A DNA stretch of 64,000 nt from Pseudomonas pharyngis (GTDB lineage: Bacteria; Pseudomonadota; Gammaproteobacteria; Pseudomonadales; Pseudomonadaceae): assembly GCF_021602345.1 (NCBI RefSeq), contig NZ_BQID01000007.1:186001-250000 (forward strand). The letters run 5' to 3'. The notes beneath the pieces were generated by a model, which saw nothing but the letters and a program-made list of their open reading frames with translations, was not told where the DNA came from and did no database searches. The translations under genes were made by a program, and so were the position numbers. Shown here piece by piece: positions 61,182-64,000 of the stretch (its first letter is position 1; the number at the start of each line of letters is the position of its first letter).

Positions 61182-61260
61182 AAATATAACCGTCAACTGC
61201 ATTTCATCGTTGGAGGGCATTTTTTGTCGGACAGGATTTCTTTTTGACGTAGGAAATTTC

Positions 61261-61295
61261 TCGACTAGGCTGAACTTAACTGTATATACGTACAG
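61261..61295 (+). promoter_or_regulatory. SOS promoter with LexA box
   Basis: CTGTATATACGTACAG at 61280-61295 matches the LexA consensus CTGT-N8-ACAG almost perfectly, within a longer palindrome at 61276-61299. A -35-like TCGACT (61261-61266) and a -10 TATATA (61283-61288) are 16 bases apart, so the box covers the -10. The gene starts 40 bases downstream. Confidence 0.8.
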
Positions 61296-61334
61296 TTAAA
61301 TACAACCTGCCGAAGACATATCAAGGAGAAAGAA

Positions 61335-62633
61335 ATGTCCGGTCTACAAACAAAATGCTTCGAAAAACCTGCACCGGTCATCGCTCGTTTTGATGACTTG
61401 TTTACCCCTGGCGGCATCGCCTTCAATGCCGAAAACCCGCACTTGCTGTTGCACATCGCCGACGCGCACAGCGATGTCGAACCCGTGACCGCCCTGCCCG
61501 CTCAAGCCTTCAAAGGCAAGCCGCAACTGCGCTTCGAAGGTGCGGAACACACGGCTATCGGCGATAACACCCGACTGCGCTTCGTTGAAAATGCCGAGCC
61601 GCTACTCGCGCAAAACGTGCCCCTGCATCTGCCGAACGGGTTGGCGCTGACCTACGGCCAGGTGCTGGCACTGGGTGGTGATTTCTATGGAATCGTCGAC
61701 CGCCCGATCAATGAAGGATCGACCCCGGCTGATCGCCTTCAGCGCTTCACGGCAGCCTTCGACAGCCTCGCAGCGCTGCCCGCTTCTAAAGTTGAAGCGA
61801 CGCAAATTCTCGCGATCATGCAAAAGGAGATCGACGCGGTTAAACAGGCAATCAAGGACGGCAAGCAGCCTCATGAGGCCTACGACGCGTTAGGAGATAC
61901 GTTGTCGGAAGAGTGGAACAAAATCACCGGCGGCGGCAGTTTCGTCTCGGCGCTGTTTCCGCTCGGTCGCTATCTGAAACTGGCGGCGAACAACGCCGAC
62001 CATTTCGGCGAATGGGCCCGACAAGCCTACATCGCCGGGCACACCGTTGCCCTGCAAAACGCCGCTGCCGCCCACGCCAGCCAAGACGAACTGCAACTGG
62101 AACGGGCCTACGCGATGAACGCTTTTGCCGATCACTACCTCACCGACCTGTTCTCCTCCGGACATTTGCGAGTGCCGCGCAAGGCCATGGCCGCCGCGGT
62201 GACGCCGAGTGACCTGGGCTCGCTGATCACTCGCTTCATGCACGACGAAGACAGCAAGTTCGGCCTCAAGGTACGCAACGGCCATGGCGAGCAATGGCGG
62301 GCATTCGGTGACAAGCGCTACTTCGATGCCACGGACGCCGACAACCGCAATCAGGTGAATCAAGCCGTACAGGATTCGGCGGACGAGGTGTATGCCGCTT
62401 ATTCAAGCGGCAACGTGCCGACCACCTTCAACGCGCTGCAACGGTTGCCGGATCTGACAGCCGTGCTGAATCCGGCCAACAACTTCTCGCCACTGTTCCG
62501 CGTCGAGGGCAACAAAGTCCTGCGGCGCAAGGACGTCAACAACCTCAACGACACCGCCACCGTCGACGACTGGTGGGGCTGGAGCACTTACCTGCTGCTC
62601 AAGGACTATCACCCAACCGGCAACACGAATTAA
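61335..62633 (+). CDS. Zinc phospholipase C-like protein behind a LexA box
   Basis: This 432-residue protein has no signal peptide or membrane segment. The sequence shows GGDFYG at 114-119, NNADHFGEW at 220-227, His236, then AFADHYLTDLFSSGHLR at 263-279, whose HxxxD and following His are typical of zinc phospholipase C/P1-nuclease-fold enzymes, and FMHDED plus GHGEQW at 301-321. Several His and Asp residues could thus bind two or three zinc ions. AAGGAG precedes the ATG. Known relatives include bacterial and fungal phosphatidylcholine-hydrolysing enzymes. A near-perfect SOS box implies induction by DNA damage. Substrate and target are unknown. Confidence 0.72.
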   Translation: MSGLQTKCFEKPAPVIARFDDLFTPGGIAFNAENPHLLLHIADAHSDVEPVTALPAQAFKGKPQLRFEGAEHTAIGDNTRLRFVENAEPLLAQNVPLHLPNGLALTYGQVLALGGDFYGIVDRPINEGSTPADRLQRFTAAFDSLAALPASKVEATQILAIMQKEIDAVKQAIKDGKQPHEAYDALGDTLSEEWNKITGGGSFVSALFPLGRYLKLAANNADHFGEWARQAYIAGHTVALQNAAAAHASQDELQLERAYAMNAFADHYLTDLFSSGHLRVPRKAMAAAVTPSDLGSLITRFMHDEDSKFGLKVRNGHGEQWRAFGDKRYFDATDADNRNQVNQAVQDSADEVYAAYSSGNVPTTFNALQRLPDLTAVLNPANNFSPLFRVEGNKVLRRKDVNNLNDTATVDDWWGWSTYLLLKDYHPTGNTN

Positions 62634-62644
62634 GGAGCGATTCG

Positions 62645-62836
62645 ATGACCCTCAAATTGAAACTGGAACTGGCCTCGGGCCAATCATTGAAAGGTGCGCC
62701 GCTGCAATTGCTGCGCGATGGCGTGGCTATCGCCCGCGCGTCGGTGGATGCTCATGGCCAGGCGACGTTCGACGTCAGGCCCGGCCCGGGAAAACTGGCG
62801 GTCAGGGTGGATCGTTCGATTCTGCCCCACAGCTGA
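62645..62836 (+). CDS. Small hypothetical protein, probable beta-sandwich
   Basis: A 63-residue protein with alternating hydrophobic pattern (TLKLKLELASGQSLKGAPLQ, LLRDGVAIARASVDAHGQAT, FDVRPGPGKLAVRVDRSILP), like a carboxypeptidase-regulatory or Ig-type beta fold. The start has AAGGAG eight bases upstream and lies only 11 bases after the phospholipase-like gene, so both are co-transcribed from the LexA-controlled promoter. No signal peptide. Function unknown; an accessory or inhibitor of the upstream enzyme is possible but unproven. Confidence 0.65.
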   Translation: MTLKLKLELASGQSLKGAPLQLLRDGVAIARASVDAHGQATFDVRPGPGKLAVRVDRSILPHS

Positions 62837-62895
62837 AATGCCCGGACAAGATTGCTCCGGCGCGCCTCACCGATTCGCCGGGTAAAGTGCGACGA

Positions 62896-62917
62896 CTGCC
62901 GCGAAGGATCGCGGCAG
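62896..62917 (+). repeat. Hairpin upstream of the 124-residue protein gene
   Basis: Arms CTGCCGCGA and TCGCGGCAG with an AGGA loop, followed by ATCTTT, lie in the 102-base gap. It could be a weak terminator after the two-gene transcript or an attenuator. Confidence 0.5.
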
Positions 62918-62938
62918 ATCTTTCAAGGAGAGCGAAAC

Positions 62939-63313
62939 ATGACGTTTGCCGCTGCACACCTTCCACAATTCCCCGATCACGCCAGCGACTCGATCATCCT
63001 GCGGTTATCTAGCCTGGATGACGACCTGATCGTTCGTGTACCCGATGGCCAGAACACACCGCCGAACTGGGATGTGTACCCGATCCTCGGTGACGACCCG
63101 GAAGAGCCCGAATGGCAAGGCTTGTCGGAGCAGACCGGCGTCTGGGATGACGCACTCGATGACATGGTCGGCCTGACCGGGATCGAACTGAGCATCCCGA
63201 GATTCGAGCTGGAAAAGTACCTGAACAGCACCGTTGAACTGCGCTACAAGTTTGCTGATGAGGCCAGTCTGGAGCCTTCCTCCGAACCGTTGACGCTACA
63301 TATAGAGACCTGA
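62939..63313 (+). CDS. Hypothetical protein, acidic, probable beta-sandwich
   Basis: A 124-residue acidic protein of unknown function. Beta-strand-like segments are SIILRLSSLDDDLIVRVPDG, NWDVYPILGDDPEEPEWQGL, GIELSIPRFELEKYLNSTVE and LRYKFADEASLEP followed by SEPLTLHIET. The last part resembles the end of the 117-residue protein further on (strand, turn with S-S/E-P, strand), so the two may be paralogues of an Ig-like domain. AAGGAG lies eight bases before the ATG. It shares the region controlled by LexA-type boxes but is separated by a hairpin. Confidence 0.65.
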   Translation: MTFAAAHLPQFPDHASDSIILRLSSLDDDLIVRVPDGQNTPPNWDVYPILGDDPEEPEWQGLSEQTGVWDDALDDMVGLTGIELSIPRFELEKYLNSTVELRYKFADEASLEPSSEPLTLHIET

Positions 63314-63374
63314 AGCCAGCCGTTTTCCCGCAGACCAGGCATACCTTTCCGAAGGCATCGACCGTTCGTCGAAA

Positions 63375-63390
63375 CTGTTATTTCTAACAG
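63375..63390 (+). promoter_or_regulatory. Second LexA-type box
   Basis: CTGTTATTTCTAACAG fits CTGT-N8-ACAG with outer six bases palindromic (CTGTTA/TAACAG). It is 120 bases before the next start codon at 63511. Its central AT-rich bases are acceptable for LexA, but no clear -35/-10 pair was identified around it. Confidence 0.5.
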
Positions 63391-63510
63391 GTGCCGTGCA
63401 CATCCATTCCCGGCTTCAATCGCTGAGGAGTTAACGAACCGGCTCCGTCAGCCCAACAAAATGGCTGCGTTCTGAACAGGGTTCAAATGGATGTGAAAAG
63501 GAGTTTGATC

Positions 63511-63864
63511 ATGACTGCACAAGTCAAAGCCTTGGCGGCACCGGATCTCGAAGAAGCCGTGAATGGTGTGCTCCACGTTGGCAAACTGAAGGGAGACGCT
63601 CACAGTGTTGTGCCGCCTTTCTCCCAGGCCTCTGTTGGCGACGTGATTAACATGCACGTAAGGACCTCGACCGGTAACGAATGGCAAGGGACCCGTGTAC
63701 TGACCGCAGCCGAGGTGGGAAGGCCAGTGATCTTCGCCATCCCCAAAGATGTCTTTGAGAAAAAACTTGTTCCCGGTGCCAAGGCCGAATTGCATTACAC
63801 CGTCACCAGATTCAACGGTAATGCTGAGTCATCCCCATTGCTGACAGTTCAACTCGAACGATAA
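63511..63864 (+). CDS. Hypothetical protein, Ig-like beta domain
   Basis: A 117-residue protein. It reads AVNGVLHVGKLKGDAHSVVP, SVGDVINMHVRTSTGNEWQG, then FAIPKDVFEKKLVPGAKAEL and HYTVTRFNGNAESSPLLTVQ, an alternating pattern typical of the Ig-like repeats of large pseudomonad surface proteins, here as a free-standing domain. AAAAGGAG precedes the ATG at 63511; an upstream in-frame ATG at 63487 has no ribosome site. No signal peptide. A LexA-type box lies upstream. Function unknown. Confidence 0.65.
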   Translation: MTAQVKALAAPDLEEAVNGVLHVGKLKGDAHSVVPPFSQASVGDVINMHVRTSTGNEWQGTRVLTAAEVGRPVIFAIPKDVFEKKLVPGAKAELHYTVTRFNGNAESSPLLTVQLER

Positions 63865-63871
63865 GCAACAA

Positions 63872-64000
63872 TCACCCCTGCGCCTGCGCCTCTTCGTGCG
63901 CCTGACGCAGCCGTTCGCGGCTGTTGGTCAGGTGCAGGCGCATGGCCGCACCGGCGGCATCGAATCCTGACGGGCGATGGCGTCGTAGATTTCCTCGTGC
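63872..64000 (-). pseudogene. GntR regulator, FCD (FadR) type, C-terminus with frameshift
   Basis: Only the 3' end is in the window. On the minus strand one frame reads HEEIYDAIARQD, then changes to nonsense and meets TGA at 63928-63930. The next frame continues the family sequence as FDAAGAAMRLHLTNSRERLR and ends with TGA at 63872-63874. One missing base near 63964 (GATTCG where GATTTCG would restore the frame) explains this. Either the gene is inactivated or the assembly has an error. The rest of the regulator and its target are not visible; it could control the nearby galactarate operon. Confidence 0.7.

Overview
The window is a continuous, gene-dense stretch of chromosome from a Pseudomonas of the fluorescens group. 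The evidence is G+C-rich coding throughout, Pseudomonas-type gene orders (folM-folE-folX; algW/hisC-hisD-hisG-murA-ibaG-mla; kdsD-kdsC-lptC-lptA-lptB-rpoN-hpf-ptsN-rapZ-ptsO; fagA-fumC-orfX-sodA; rng-maf-mreD-mreC-mreB; gatC-gatA-gatB) and Pseudomonas-type intergenic inverted repeats. No rRNA, tRNA, CRISPR array, transposase or clear prophage gene was seen.

Layout. 1-2172 holds the end of folM, folE and folX (tetrahydromonapterin synthesis) and two small conserved proteins. 2237-7237 holds trxB, cysZ, a family 4 glycosyltransferase with possible Pho-box repeats upstream, an Old Yellow Enzyme reductase and a glutathione peroxidase. 7361-11223 holds slyD, a DUF3565 protein, pta and a PlsC-type acyltransferase. 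11337-15056 is sulfate activation (cysD, cysNC) plus a Nif3-like protein. 15160-21164 holds algW facing hisC-hisD-hisG, murA and ibaG. 21280-24320 is the Mla phospholipid transport operon (mlaFEDCB). 24595-27932 makes KDO and exports LPS (kdsD, kdsC, lptC, lptA, lptB), followed by rpoN, hpf and the nitrogen-PTS branch (ptsN, rapZ, ptsO). 31661-35431 is an iron-starvation operon (fagA-fumC-orfX-sodA, then a ZIP transporter) behind a clear Fur box. 35594-45328 holds pmbA, darP, tldD, a nitrilase-family amidase, a 1267-residue YhdP/AsmA-like protein and rng. 45386-48987 holds maf and mreDCB (cell shape). 49199-52410 is gatCAB. 52559-55369 holds an RlpA-like lipoprotein, a CaCA-type antiporter with an altered first alpha repeat, a carboxymuconolactone decarboxylase-like protein and an AEC transporter. 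55658-61099 is a galactarate/glucarate catabolic operon (kdgD, an aldehyde dehydrogenase, an MFS transporter, garD) ending in 2-oxoglutarate.

The accessory part is the right end, 61270-63864. A zinc phospholipase C-like protein without a signal peptide lies behind a near-perfect LexA (SOS) box. Three small, probably beta-rich proteins of unknown function follow, and the last has a second LexA-type box upstream. This looks like a DNA-damage-inducible unit and is the best candidate for something undescribed. At the edge (63872-64000) the C-terminus of an FCD/FadR-type GntR regulator is broken by an apparent one-base frameshift.

Other points worth checking are two genes whose best ribosome binding site points to an ATT start (mreC and the antiporter), a 13-codon upstream ORF that overlaps the mreC start, nested inverted repeats in two intergenic regions, and a possible PhoB site before the glycosyltransferase. 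All functional statements come from reading motifs and gene order; no database search was run.
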